Source of the DNA: Chaetorhynchus papuensis
Lineage: Eukaryota > Chordata > Aves > Passeriformes > Rhipiduridae
Assembly (NCBI GenBank): GCA_013396525.1
Contig: VWYX01000204.1
Location: forward strand, 450,467 to 514,466
DNA length: 64,000 nt
Reading direction: 5' to 3'
Made by a program: the position numbers and the translations under genes. The notes beneath the pieces were generated by a model. The model searched no databases, was not told the origin of the DNA, and saw only the letters and a program-made list of their open reading frames with translations. Positions 24,950 to 36,262 of the stretch are shown here, piece after piece. How positions within the stretch are numbered: the first letter of the stretch is position 1; every line of letters begins with the position of its first letter.

Positions 24950-25682
24950 CCTGAAGACTGGGATCCACTATAGGCCACCTGATCAGGGGGAGCCTGTCTT
25001 GCTTCAGATACAGGAAGCATCATGCTTGCAAGCTCTCATCCTGATGATGGATTTCCACCACCTGGACCTCTGCTGGGAAGGCAGCTCAGCTGGCTGCAAG
25101 AAACCCAGGAGACTCCTGGAGTATGTGGAGGGCAGCTCCCTGGTGCAGGTATCAGACAAGCCAGCCAAGGTGAGGCATTCCTGGGCCTGGCGCTCACCAG
25201 TGCAGAGGAGCTCAGTAAAGGGCTCGTGGCTGGAAGCAGCCGGGGCTGTAGGGTCACACCCTGGCTGAGTTCAGGATCTCAAGGACAGTGAGCCAGCAAA
25301 GAGAAACTCTGGACCCCAAAATCTGTAAGAGTGAACTTCCAGATATTTAAGGGGTTAGTGGATGAGATCACCTGGGAAACTCCTTAAGAGCAGAGAAGCT
25401 GGTTAGAGCTGGCAACTCTTCAAAGACGCTTTTCTCAGAGCACAAGAGCTCAAGAACTGTTCATTCCAGTGTGTAGGAAATAGAGCATGGCAGGCTGGGA
25501 ACTGGCATGGCTGAGCGAGGGTTTGCTCCTCAAACTGAGGAGTGAGAAGGAAATGTACACCCAGTGGAAACAGGGACAGATGACACGAGGAGAGTAAAAG
25601 GATACGGTTTGAATGTGTAGGAATGGGCCCAGAAAAGCCAAGGCAATACTGGAACAGGACCTGGCAAGGGGTGAGTATGCAG
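24950..25682 (+). mobile_element. CR1 LINE ORF2, endonuclease part (5' half of a split element)
   Basis: From 'gactgggatccactataggc' the sequence follows CR1 ORF2. A degraded endonuclease segment reads DFHHLDLCWEGSSAGCKKPR in the frame beginning near 25050, in place of the usual Asp-Phe-Asn-His block. It is followed by the linker region ('gagttcaggatctcaaggac', 'cacccagtggaaacagggac'). It stops at a 6-bp target site 'atgcag' (25677-25682), where a solo LTR is inserted, and resumes at 26208. The single long frame (24786-25268) is a remnant of this ORF2, not a host gene. Confidence 0.88.
25677..25682. repeat. Target-site duplication, left copy
   Basis: atgcag immediately before the LTR's TG, repeated exactly at 26208-26213 immediately after its CA. 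Confidence 0.93.
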
Positions 25683-25694
25683 TGTTGCGGTGAG

Positions 25695-25717
25695 CCAGCC
25701 CATATCGGGTGGGCTGG
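25695..25717. repeat. Perfect 8-bp inverted repeat near LTR start
   Basis: CCAGCCCA (25695-25702) and TGGGCTGG (25710-25717) are exact reverse complements around a 7-nt loop, 12 bp inside the LTR. Confidence 0.85.
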
Positions 25718-25748
25718 ATCGCAGTTTCCTGTTCTAGATTCTTCCCTG

Positions 25749-25794
25749 GGACCTGATGCCTATGTATAAAGCTATTTGTTTATGCATCAGGTCC
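25749..25794. repeat. Perfect 11-bp inverted repeat in LTR U3
   Basis: GGACCTGATGC (25749-25759) and GCATCAGGTCC (25784-25794) are exact reverse complements separated by 24 nt. The spacer contains TATAAA at 25765-25770. It could be a DNA or RNA hairpin or a dyad binding site. Confidence 0.85.
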
Positions 25795-26005
25795 GGAGTG
25801 GTCAGAATTCGAACTTGCCTCTTCAGCCTTTGCCCCTCCTCTGTCCATTCCTTATTTGTTAATGTCAGTGCTTCAATACTCTCCTATTGGCTTATCTCCT
25901 CGCCCAACCTCCCCCCATCAAGGGGGGAATAAAAACCCCAGGCGAGGAGCAGTTGGTGCCACTGGAGCTAGGTGTATACTTGTGTTATGTTTTTCCTCTG
26001 TGAGG

Positions 26006-26011
26006 AATAAA
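26006..26011 (+). terminator. LTR polyadenylation signal
   Basis: AATAAA in 'gtgaggaataaagtaat', about 78 bp after the TATA-like element, the spacing expected for an LTR R region. Confidence 0.65.
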
Positions 26012-26207
26012 GTAATATATACCTTCTCCGTGGACGGCATCTGCTTAACCTTAGCAGCAAAGATACCCCTCCTGCCTACAGCGGAACACCGGGAATGGAG
26101 AGGTCTGAGCTGGCTGTTCACTCTCTTGCTGGCTGAGACCTCTTCAAGGAGTTACCGAGGCAGGGACCGGGTATCCTCGCAAACCGAGACTGGCAGAGAC
26201 TGTAACA

Positions 26208-27975
26208 ATGCAGGTCAGGAAAGAAAGGCTGAGGAGAGTGTACCTCCACTGATATACAAGAAGGGTGACCTGGTGACAACTGATATGCAGTAGGCTGAGG
26301 TAATCAATGAGTTCTTTGCCTCAGTCTTCACGTGTAGTCAGGCTTCCCACTTCTCTCAAATCCCTGATTCTCTGAGTGGGTGTAGTGGGGAGGGAAGTGC
26401 CTCCCACTATAAGCAAAGAACAGGTTAAGGATCACTTCATGAAGCTACATAGCCACAGGTCTATAGAACTTGATGACACACATGAGGAAACTGGCTGATG
26501 TTGTTGCCAAGCCATTCTACCTCAAATCTGACAAGTCATGGTGGTCAGGTGAAGTCCCCAGTGACTGGAGCAGGGAATATATTTTCAAAAAGGGGAGACA
26601 GGAAAATCCAGGGAACTACAGAGGGGTGAGCATCACATTTTTTCCAGAGAAAACCACAGAGCAGATCCTCCATGAACATAAGCTAAGACATGTAGAAGAC
26701 CAGAAAGTGAGTTGAGACAGCCAACATACCTTTACTGTAAGCAAATTGCACCTGACCAATGTGGAGACCTTCTGTGATGGAGGTTGGAGTGATGGCAATG
26801 GTTGACAAGAGAAAAACTACAGAAGTCACCTACCTAGACTTCTGTAGGACTTTGATACAGCCCCACATCACATCCTTGTCTCCAGATTGGAGAGACATGG
26901 ATTTGATAGATGGACTATTCAGTGGGTAAGGAATTGGCTGGATGGATGCAGCCAGAGAGTTGCGGTCAATGGCTCTGTGTCCAGGTGGAAGCTGGTGACA
27001 AGTGATGTCCATCAGGGCTCTCCTGGGACTGGTGCTCTTCAATATCCCCATCAGTGACACAGACAGTGGGATCGAGTGCATCCCCAGCAGGTTTGGAGAT
27101 GGCACCAAGCTGAGCAGTGCAGCTGACACAACAGAAGGATGGGATGCCATCCAGAGGGGCCTGGATAAACTTCAGAATTGGGCCCATGAACTTCATGAAG
27201 TTCAACAAGTCCCAGTGTCAGGGTGCTGCATCTGGGTCAGCAAACCCAGACATAAATACAGGCTGGGAGATGAACTCACTCACTGAGCGCAGCCCTGCAG
27301 AAAAGACTTGGGGGCTCTCGGGCATGAGAAGCTGGACACAAGACACCAGTGTGTCCTCGTGGCTCAAAAGGCCAACTACGTCCTGGGATGCACCAAAAAC
27401 AGTGTGGCCAGAAGGTCAAGGGTGGTGATTTTCCCCCTCTACTTTGCCCTCACGAAGTCCCACCTGGCGTACTGGGTCCAAGTGTGAGTTCTTCAACACA
27501 AGATGAGGACCTGTTGGAGTGGGTCCCGAGAAAAGTCACAAAGATGATCAGAGGGATGCAGCACATCTCCCAGGAAGACAGACCAAGACAGCTGAAGTTG
27601 TTCAGCCTGGAGAAGAGAAGGCTTCAAGGAGACCTCTTTGCAGCCTTACAGTACTTTTAGGGGGCTTATAAAAAAGTAGGGAGAGGGACTTTTTATACAG
27701 GCACATAAGGGGCAATTAAACTGAAAATTTTAAACAGACATAGGGCAGCTTTAGATTAGGCGCTAGGAAGAAATTCTTTACTGTGAGGGTGGTGAGGCAC
27801 CGGCACAGGTTACCAGCAAGAAGATATGGATGCCTCACCTCTGGCTGTGTTCCAGTTCAGGTTGAAGGGGTCCTAAGCAACCTGATGTAGTGAATGGTGT
27901 CCCTGCATGTGGCAGAGGGTTGGAACTAGAGGATCTTAACAGGATCTTCCAAACCTAACCATTCTATGATTCTGT
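26208..27975 (+). mobile_element. CR1 LINE ORF2, reverse-transcriptase part and 3' end
   Basis: Continues the element from 25682. Recognisable steps are 'gtacctccactgatatacaa' with 'aagggtgacctggtgac', then the RT core, where one frame reads LVLFNIPISDTDSGIE. The catalytic Phe/Tyr-Ala-Asp-Asp box has decayed to FGDG (27092-27103). Next come the RT-C region (DTTEGWDAIQRGLDKLQNWA), 'ttcagcctggagaagagaag' and the tail 'attctatgattctgtg'. Frames are broken by stops and shifts. Total CR1 sequence excluding the LTR is about 2.5 kb, the longest copy in the window. It is dead. Confidence 0.94.
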
Positions 27976-29648
27976 GGATGGGAACTTGTGACAGAAGGAA
28001 TTGCTGTATTGAGGACACCAACATCCTTGGAACCACAGCTTGCACTATTTGCTTCACAATATGTGAGGCTGGACATAAAACCAGACCATTTTGCAAAAGC
28101 CTCAAGAAACCCACAGTAATTAAAGCCTTTTCAAAAAGCAATCCTCTTTGCTGTGTACAGGCAACATACATATTGCTAGGACTCATGTTCTGCCATTAAT
28201 TTCTGTCCCTTCTTTCTCCTACCAGAAATTATCTTCCTAAAGTCTAAACCCAACCATGTGGCTGTGATCCAGGGTGACTGTGAAACCAAACTGGCCAATT
28301 TGATTGGCCTGTGAGGCCTCCAGTGTCAATGAAGCAGATGAATGACACTTTTCTGAGCCTTTAATATAGTCAGCTGTACAAGGAATCTTGCCATGAAATA
28401 CACACTAGTATAAAGGTGTTTCCAATCCACTGCTAATTGATTCCAGGCCAGAAAAGACCAGGTTAAAAGAGTATAAGGCACTTTGATACAAAGCCTGATT
28501 GTGTTTTTGAATGCAGTCATGATATCAGCGTAATTATGTAAATATATAATTAGGTAATTATACTGGTGTACTTTCATATTCATCTAGCAAGTTTTGAGAC
28601 CACACTGCCAAGAGTACTGGGACTATACAAAATACAGTTGCCTAATAATAGACTCTGAGTTACCCCATTGTACAGTCCAGACTACAATAATAAGAGACTC
28701 TAGCTCAGTGTTAAGTGACTGCTCTCAAAAGCAGTTACTGTTGCTAGATATAGCGACTTCCTGCTGACCCAGGTACCACAAACACCACTAACAGCCACAA
28801 AAGAATGTCAAATTATTCCATAAGACTGCTCCATAATGGAGCATCCAGTCTCAGTATCAGTAGCACCACAGACCATTCCTGGTAGTACATTTTTTGCAGC
28901 TCCACCTGGATCATTAAGGACTACCAAGAAAAGATTTTTCATAACTAGCTTTGTCCTTATTCCTGCCAGGCCAACCAAGGAGAAAACTTATAATCTGCTC
29001 CAAAATGGAAATATCACCAACAAAACATTTAAATCTCTCTGTACAATGCTAAGGTTTGTAGAGACAGTCTCTCACAGAGGGCCTTTGTTTAATGAAACTG
29101 GGAAAACAGACATCAGAAGGACCAAGATTCTTGTGATGTACTGGGACTATCTTTAGAAGAAGCAGTGCAGCTTGCTAACCTATTCAGCCTATAGTGAGTA
29201 TTCAGGCTAAGGAAAGTCTGACTCATGCTGAAATGAAAGTTCAGAAAAACAGAGAAGAGACACTTTCTGACTTCAGCGCATGGTGGAAAATACTGCATCT
29301 GTGAGCACCATTAAAACTACAGATTTCCTAATCACAAGAAGCCTAGTGCTTACAATGTCTAATCACCTGAAAGGGGTTCTGAGAGGAAACAAAAGTGCTA
29401 ACTTTTGCCACAATTTTTGGGTTAGACTAAAGCTGCCAGAATTGAATTTTTCCTCTAACTCTTTGGAGACCTCAGTGCCTCCTGCCTTGGGAACAATTAT
29501 CCCTTCAGAGTTCCCCAGACCACTTATTAGTCTCTAGAGGACAAGATAACCTTCAAACTAGAACATAACATAGAACTTAGAGTTTCTTTTAACTAGTTTC
29601 TAGGTTACCACAGCACACATGTCCTGTACTCTTCTGTCTTTTGCTTTT
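27976..29648. other. Intronic sequence, nothing recognised
   Basis: Unique intron. The only noted structure is a pair of opposed CCAAT boxes at 28293-28309. Confidence 0.5.
28293..28309. repeat. Inverted CCAAT pair (7-bp arms)
   Basis: GGCCAAT-TTG-ATTGGCC is a perfect inverted repeat placing a CCAAT box on each strand. It may be coincidental. Confidence 0.7.
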
Positions 29649-30107
29649 CATAGGAACATAGAACACTAAGTTGAAAGTAACTTCAAATATCATTTGGTCC
29701 AAAACTTGCTTGACAAAAGCACAGGCTATACAAGATGGGCCAGCACCCCATCCAGATGACTCTTAAAATGTCACCAGTTCTGTGGTATCCACCACTGTCC
29801 TGAGGAAATCAGCAATGGCTGATTTTCCTCATTGTGAAAAATTTTCGTCTCATGGCTGATCAGAATCTCACCAGGAATACCTTGTACCTTCTCCATCTTT
29901 TCCATGTGATTCACTGTAGAAAGGGAGTCTTCATCTTCTTTGCAGTCACACTTTAAATACTGGAACATGGTGTTAAAGTCTCTCCTAAGCCTTCTTTCCT
30001 CAACGAGGAACAAACCCAGCCCTCTCATCTGCTCCTCATATAATGGGTTCCTCTGTCCTTTGATCCTCTTTGTTATCCTTCCCTGGGCCCTCTCCAGTCC
30101 ATTCATA
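29649..30107 (-). mobile_element. CR1 LINE, 3' fragment (older subfamily)
   Basis: Reverse-complement CR1 3' end: 'cataggaacatagaacacta', 'catccagatgactcttaaaa', 'tctcctaagccttctttcct' and 'cctgggccctctccagtcca'. It is clearly more diverged than the copy that begins eight bases later. The plus-strand frame 29940-30179 and minus-strand frame 29771-30106 are element remnants. Confidence 0.85.
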
Positions 30108-30115
30108 ATTTTTTT

Positions 30116-30935
30116 TCACAGAATCATAGAATCATTTAGATTGAAAAAGAGCTTCAAGATCATCAACTCCAATTACTAACCTAACACTGCCAAGTTCACC
30201 AGCAACCATGTCCCTAAGTGTCGCATCCATACGTCTTTTAAATACCTTCAGGGATTCTGACTTCACCATTTCACTGGTCTGATGCAATGATTGATAACCC
30301 TTCTGGTGGCAAAAGTTTTCCTCATATCCAATCTAAACCTCCACTGGAACAACTTGAGGCCATTTCCTCTTGTCCTCTCCCTTGTTACCTGGGAGAAGAG
30401 ACAAACACCCACCTGGTTTCACCCTCCTTTCAGGCAGTTGTAGAGAGATAAGGTCATCCCTGAGACTCCTTTTCTCCAGGCTGAATACTCCCAGCTCTCT
30501 CAGTCACTCCTGATCAGACTTGTGCTCCACACCCTTCACCAGCTCCCTTGCCATGAACATGCTCCAGCCCCTCAATGTCCTTCTTGTAGTGAGGGGCTCA
30601 ACTGGACACAGCACTCGAGGTGTGGCCTCGCCAGTCTGAGTACAGGGGGGACAATCCCTGCCCTGGTCCTGCTGGTCACATTATTGCTGATACAGGCCAG
30701 GATGCCATTGGCTTTCTTGGCCACATGGGCATTTGATAGCTCATGTCTAGCCTGCTGTCAACCAGCACCCCCAGGTCCTTCTCTGCTGGGACACTTTTCA
30801 GCCTCCAGCCTGTATCTCTGCCAGAGTTGTTGTGACCCAAGAGCAGGGCCCTCATACAAATGGCCTCAGCACTGCCCAGAACTCTCTGCACAGTTTCCTA
30901 CTCTCAAGCAGATCAGCACTATTCCAATTTTCATC
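30116..30935 (-). mobile_element. CR1 LINE, 3' fragment (copy B of a near-identical pair)
   Basis: Starts 'tcacagaatcatagaatcat' and proceeds like copy A at 13246-14022. From about 30301 to 30780 the two differ at only about a dozen positions, whereas the preceding 3'-end segment differs at roughly one base in five. It extends further into ORF2 than copy A, through 'ctctcaagcagatcagcact', with an internal deletion near 30850. A short minus-strand frame reads LKSVPAEKDLGVLVDSRLDM, the conserved late-ORF2 segment. Confidence 0.93.
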
Positions 30936-33900
30936 TCACTTGCTGCTGGCAAAACACACAAAGCCTTCAACATCTTCTGAGCTTGACATATTGACTCTAT
31001 TTGTCATTTACTGACACATGTCAAAATGTATTTGCTCTTAACAAATTCAGGATAAATCACAACCTTCCTTCTTGCCCAAATTGTGAAATGAAGGGATTTT
31101 CTGCCCAAGATTTTTTTTTTTACTAATCATCAGTTCTAAAACATTACATTCAGCTGACAAGCTCCATCAGGCTTTCTGCTGATCTCCCTGCAATACCAGC
31201 TTGTTTTTTCTCCCTCTGTCATTTTTCTCATCTGTAATATAAAACATGGACAAGATCTAAGAGAGACTTGACAAGAGCTTTATTTACAGTGCAGGTAAGG
31301 TAAGACTTTTATGCAGCCATCAGAGAAATCTACTCTGAATATTAATCTGATGTTGCTAAAAAATAATTTATTGGTATAGCAGCTTACATATTAAACTCAA
31401 AAAATCCATGCAATAAGCTTGTCAACATTTATAACTCTAAATTAACTCTCATAATAACTCGAAATACAACCCTCTCTCTGGGTTTCAGGCTGCATTCAAG
31501 GTATCAGTCAACAAACTGCAGTGGCCTGGTGCAGCCGGACCTTCCACCAGCCGGGCTCACAATACGTAAAACACAGCTTTTTTCACAGAGCCCCTTGCTT
31601 CCATCAGTATTTCTAGCCTTTCTTGTATACTTCTTCAGGTACCTTGAAAAAATGTCTGGTCTGAGTCTAATGTTGATTGTCATGTAGTATAAAGGAGAAG
31701 AAAGGAAAGGAGACCCCTTCTTGCACATTTGCAAGGACTGTCCAATCTTACTGCTAGCCCAAAGCACAGAAAGCTGCTAATATATACTGTCATATTGGTC
31801 AAGAACACATTTACATTCTAATGTTGCACAGAGGTGAACAAGATAAGAGAGGATGGGAAATGCTTATCTGCTGTCCCATTCTGACCATGCTGGAAGTACC
31901 GTCTCATTTTAAATGAGGCTTGTGTATTCACAGTTTAAATCTGAATACAGAATTCAGTTTTTTCCACCACAAAGCACAGGCAGGCCCTTGAATACAGCTC
32001 TACCCTTGAGAAGAATGCTAGGCCTGTTTTCATTATCAAGTCCATCATATCTCATCTCTAGAGAGTGATCATTTTGCTGCTTCCCCCAAATCTCCAAGGA
32101 GACATTGGGAGGTAGAGTCCAGGCTCCCCATCTTTCCTAGACTGGGCAACCAGTTCACTCCAACAACAGCAAGATGAACATGTAAATATGGAACAAAAAA
32201 CCTGAGCCTTCTGTTACAGACTTTGCTACGCACCTCTCCCAGATTATGTGTCTTTGCACACGCAACATCCTAGAAAAGCTGCGAAACCCTTCCTGGCTAA
32301 TTCACTTATTGAAAATACTAGCTGAAAAGCAATTGGGCATCATGCACATGGAAAGAATATTGGAGACAACATGGGCAGTCTTGGCAAATCTGTATACAAG
32401 CAGCCTTAATTCTCACTGAAAGCCATTAAGCCATTACTTAGTACCTGGCATCAGTGTGCCATCAGAATAATGCAGATTTTTTGTGGCACTTTGCAGGGTC
32501 ATGAGACCAGCTGAACAAACAGCAGCATGGTGATTTACACTTACTTTTGTCTATGCAGCACAGGCCCACCAGCCCTTCCCTTGCCAGTCACCTAACTGTC
32601 CACATTGTAAACTCATGTCTTCTGTTTAAATGGACATTCTGAGACAGACCAAGGATTCAGCTTTAACCTTTCAGAACATGTCCTAATGTATTCAATAATA
32701 TTTAATATCCTAATATATTCAGTAATAGCATGCAGTGCCTACCTTCCTGTGTTCCAGAACCTAAGGTAACTGGGTTGCAACAATACTGGAACTCTGTCTT
32801 GCATGTCATCTCATTTCCAAATGGATTTGGCTTAGTATGACATGATGCAATTTTAAGAAAATGTATGTTGACTGATATTGATTAAATCACTCACATTGAA
32901 GGATGAACTTACCTTCCTTGTGTCAGACATTTTCTTGATCTTTCCAACATACAGATGAAGTTGGGTCACCCTCTTTCCCTTTCAAGATTTAACTGTGGAA
33001 GTAACATCAGTTTTCTTCTGGACTTCCCGCAATATTCAAATAACTTACCGTGAAAACACAATCTTACTTCTTCAGATTTCCCTGGGCAGCAATTTTGAGA
33101 TCCTGCAAAAGGTCTCATCATCTTAGGATGGAAAGAGTTCACCAGTTTCATGCATTGTGACTGTTCCATTTGTTCCAGTAAAAGTACCTACCAAATTCAT
33201 TCCTTCTTGTGCAGAACACTCCAAGCTCAGATGTCATTGAAGAAACTATGTGTAACTTTGCCCACTCAGTAATTCTTCATGTCTCCTTTTGCATATGAGT
33301 TGAGTTTTCCTTTCTATGGCAGCTTGCTCCATTTTGCTCATACTTCACATAATTCACTCTAATTTATTGCCAGAAAAATATTGCTTCATTGGAAGTTTTT
33401 GCTCAGTACTTAAAGCACATACATACCATCTCCAAAAATAAGGGTGAATGGTGATCAGGCAAGAAATGTGAATCTGACAGTAAGAGAAGTATTTTATTTT
33501 TTCCAAGATAAAATATTTGCTGAACAGATTTAAATTACTGTTTTTACAGTTCTATCAGTATGTAGATAGTTGTTTGCCTAGGCATCACTCTAAAATGCAT
33601 ACATATTATCTCATTTCCATTGCTAAGAAGAAATGCTTGTATTAAAAGAAAACATACACACAAAAAAGCCCCACAGAGGCAAAATCTATTACCATCTGTT
33701 TTCAGCAGCTAATTCTGATAGCAGCCACAGACAGTTCTTCCTTTAACCACTGGTAAGAATTGTGTGCTAGTATGGTCAACAGTCCTACAAAATGCAACTT
33801 GCTGTGTAGCATATTTCACCCAAACCTTCCTTCAGGTAAACAGAAATGGAAAGTGTCAAGCTGAAAATCTTTAAAAGGGGATTAAACTACCCTTGACTCC

Positions 33901-34492
33901 AACTGATTCTGGAACAGGCATGTCCAGACACACAAACATTCCCAAATGAATTGTTCCTGAAAAAAGAACGCACAACTGTATCTTAAGAGAAGATGCCTTT
34001 GATTGTATTTCTTTTTAATAATTTGCAGAGTTTGCTTACAGACAGAGTCACCTAAATGCTAAGGCATAGTGGAAATATCAGTGGAGCCGCAAAACTCAGG
34101 TCTAAATGTCCAGAAGTGAAAGTGCAACAGTTCTAAACTACATCAGAGGCTGGAAGAAAAAGAACTTGTAGGACTCCGGTCTTATAAATGCAAACCCGAG
34201 ATCACCTGAGAACATGAGGCTCTGCCAAATCTATTCTACAGAAATGCTTCATCACAAATTCATCTGATTTGAATCAAAAATTTAAAGCTTGTCCCCAAGA
34301 GAGGAAAGACCAGGACCTTTCCAGTCCCTGGTTCTGTTATTACACCCTTGACAATAAATCAACTGAAAGTTTTTTGGGTGATCTTAGAGCAGTAGATAAG
34401 GGCCATTGCATTACAGTGACAAGTAGAAGGTGATTTAACACTGGATCACAGGGACAGGTAGAAATAAAGCCTGCAGAACTGATGTAAAATAT
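30936..34492. other. Intronic sequence, nothing recognised
   Basis: About 3.5 kb of AT-rich unique intron without recognisable transposons, exons or RNA genes. Confidence 0.5.
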
Positions 34493-34980
34493 TGTCCTGG
34501 TTTCAGCCAAATACAAAGTTAATTTTTTGTAGCACCTGTGATGGAGGGGGGGAGCCTGGAGCTGTGTGGGCATGGCCAAGACCAAAGTGTTATTTGGTAA
34601 TATCTTTAGTCATTGCCAGGTGCAAGGAAAAGGGACTCTCTCTCTTCCAAGAAGAAGGATGTCCCTTTCTGGTCAGGAAATCAAGTGTGGTGGGCATAGG
34701 GTCTGTCCACCATTGTTTCATTGTCCTGGGTTTGGTGAGCATTTTGCACAAAAATCACCCTCTCTTTGTACAATTTTATTATTTGTATTAGTATTGTTGC
34801 TGATGTTTCTGTTCAATTTCTTATCTCATTGCTTTTAGCCCTCAACTCGACCCAGGATCTTTGCCTTCTGCGCCTGCAAATCCTCTTTTCAGCCACCCAT
34901 GGACAGAACTGAAGGGGAGGGGAAATGAGTGAGCAGCATGTGGTTTTGGAGTCTCGAGGAGGGGGGCGCTAAATTGGGGG
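34493..34980 (+). mobile_element. Probable solo LTR, avian ERVL-like
   Basis: Begins TGTCCTGGTTTCAGCCAAAT plus 'acaaagttaatttttt', the characteristic left end of the same broad LTR group as 9332-9870. Near the right end it carries 'ggggaggggaaatgagtgag', and it stops at 'ctaaattggggg'. The flanks share atat (34489-34492 and 34981-34984), a plausible remnant of a short target duplication. The right terminal CA is not intact, so the end is approximate. No internal retroviral genes. Confidence 0.65.
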
Positions 34981-36104
34981 ATATCATTCCTAAACAACTA
35001 CAAATGTATATTGAAGCAGTGCCAGATCTTGCTGTTTGAATAGGGCTTGGTCTATCAACCTCCATCTTCCTTCTCTTCCTCTCCTCCTCCTTGCTCCAAA
35101 GATAGACAAGAAAGTATTGGGAAGCGGGCTACTGAAACACATCTGGCACCCGCATAGGCTTTTGGCAAAAAGGGTTTGGAAGGAATTCTAGGACCAGATC
35201 TGCCATGCACACCATCTGCTCATTTCTGATCTGTCCTTCATGTCTTATCCCCACAGTGCACAGGATGGGCTGGTAAACTCAGGTCTGGATCACTAGCTGG
35301 AAGAATAAGGTCTGAAGCACTTCAGGCATTAGAGTAGCATCTTTTGGCTGTGGGTACAGACCATCATGCTGAACATTTGGGAGCTCTAGAGGAGATTATG
35401 CTGCATGCATCAGAGTGACACAGGCAGCAAAGAGGCCTTGATGAGCTCCCAAAACTGATTTTAATTGCGCTATTTCTCATCGATATCCCAGCTCACTTGT
35501 TTTACTTCACACATTTCAAGGACAGAGCCTGAGATTTCACACGCAGTACAGAAGACATTAGCAGAAAACCTCATCATGTCCAGAACTTTTTAATGACATT
35601 GGGCCTTTTGAAAACCTAAGCTAGTGATTGATACCTCCAGTTTCTCAGTTCAAGCATCCAGCCTCTGATAGATCAGACCATCAAGGTTTTTCAGTTTGAT
35701 ACTGATAAACCTCTGCAGTCCCTTGACTTTCTGCTGTCTTTTGAGAAATGGATGTTTCTGAAAACATAAATCCAAATCTATATCATTTTTCTCTGCTTGC
35801 CTTACCTGCTAAGATCAGCTTTCCACCAAGGATAAAGGTACAGTTTGTACAGTGAACTGCCCTGCACCCTCTTTCCTCTATGTTAAATATTTCTGTTCAG
35901 TTGCAATGTGAGAAAAGCTGCCTTTGAGAGTTCCCCTACTGCACTTTGGGAGTTTCACAACCTCTGCACTCCCACTGATTCATCCTTTTTCTCTTTTTTA
36001 AATTGAGAAACATATTCTTGGAGAAAACCAGGGCCTTCGAAGTGTGGCATCTAGGAGCAAAACACATAGTAAAAAGTCCAGAATACCCTTCCATGACTCT
36101 GACA
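34981..36104. other. Intronic sequence, nothing recognised
   Basis: Unique intron between the LTR and a CR1 tail, with no recognised content. Confidence 0.5.
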
Positions 36105-36262
36105 TCACAGAACACTTCAAGCTGGAAGGGATCTCTGGGGACTTTTAACAAAAGCCTTCTCTAAGCAAGGCTAGCTACAAAGTTAAATCAGGCTGTCTAG
36201 AGTCTTGCCCACTCACTTTTTGGAAATCTCCAAGCATAGGAATATCACAACCTCTCCTTTCA
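36105..36262 (-). mobile_element. CR1 LINE, old 3' fragment
   Basis: Reverse-complement CR1 tail in diverged form: 'tcacagaacacttcaagctg', 'gaagggatctctggggac', 'tttggaaatctccaagcata' and 'atcacaacctctcctttc'. The order of blocks matches the generic CR1 3' end, but many bases differ, so this is an ancient copy. Confidence 0.72.

Larger units (their letters stand above)
25683..26207 (+). mobile_element. Solo LTR of an endogenous retrovirus, 525 bp
   Basis: It starts TGTTGCGGTGAG and ends GACTGTAACA (TG...CA), and perfect 6-bp duplications of host sequence flank it. The inferred layout is U3 with an inverted CCAAT box (25886-25890), a TATA-like AATAAAAA at 25928, and a polyadenylation signal AATAAA at 26006-26011. 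This order puts the element on the plus strand. A 6-bp duplication is usual for beta/alpha-type (class II) retroviruses. No internal gag/pol/env sequence is present, so homologous recombination between two LTRs probably removed it. The open frame 25856-26293 is a chance frame over the LTR. I do not recognise the specific family. Confidence 0.92.

Noticed and set aside
24786..25268. 160-aa open frame that could look like a novel gene
   Set aside because: From about 24950 it follows degraded CR1 ORF2 endonuclease sequence. The first part is chance intron.
25856..26293. 145-aa open frame
   Set aside because: It spans the solo LTR and reads on into CR1, crossing the LTR's TATA-like and polyadenylation signals. 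There is no protein family resemblance.
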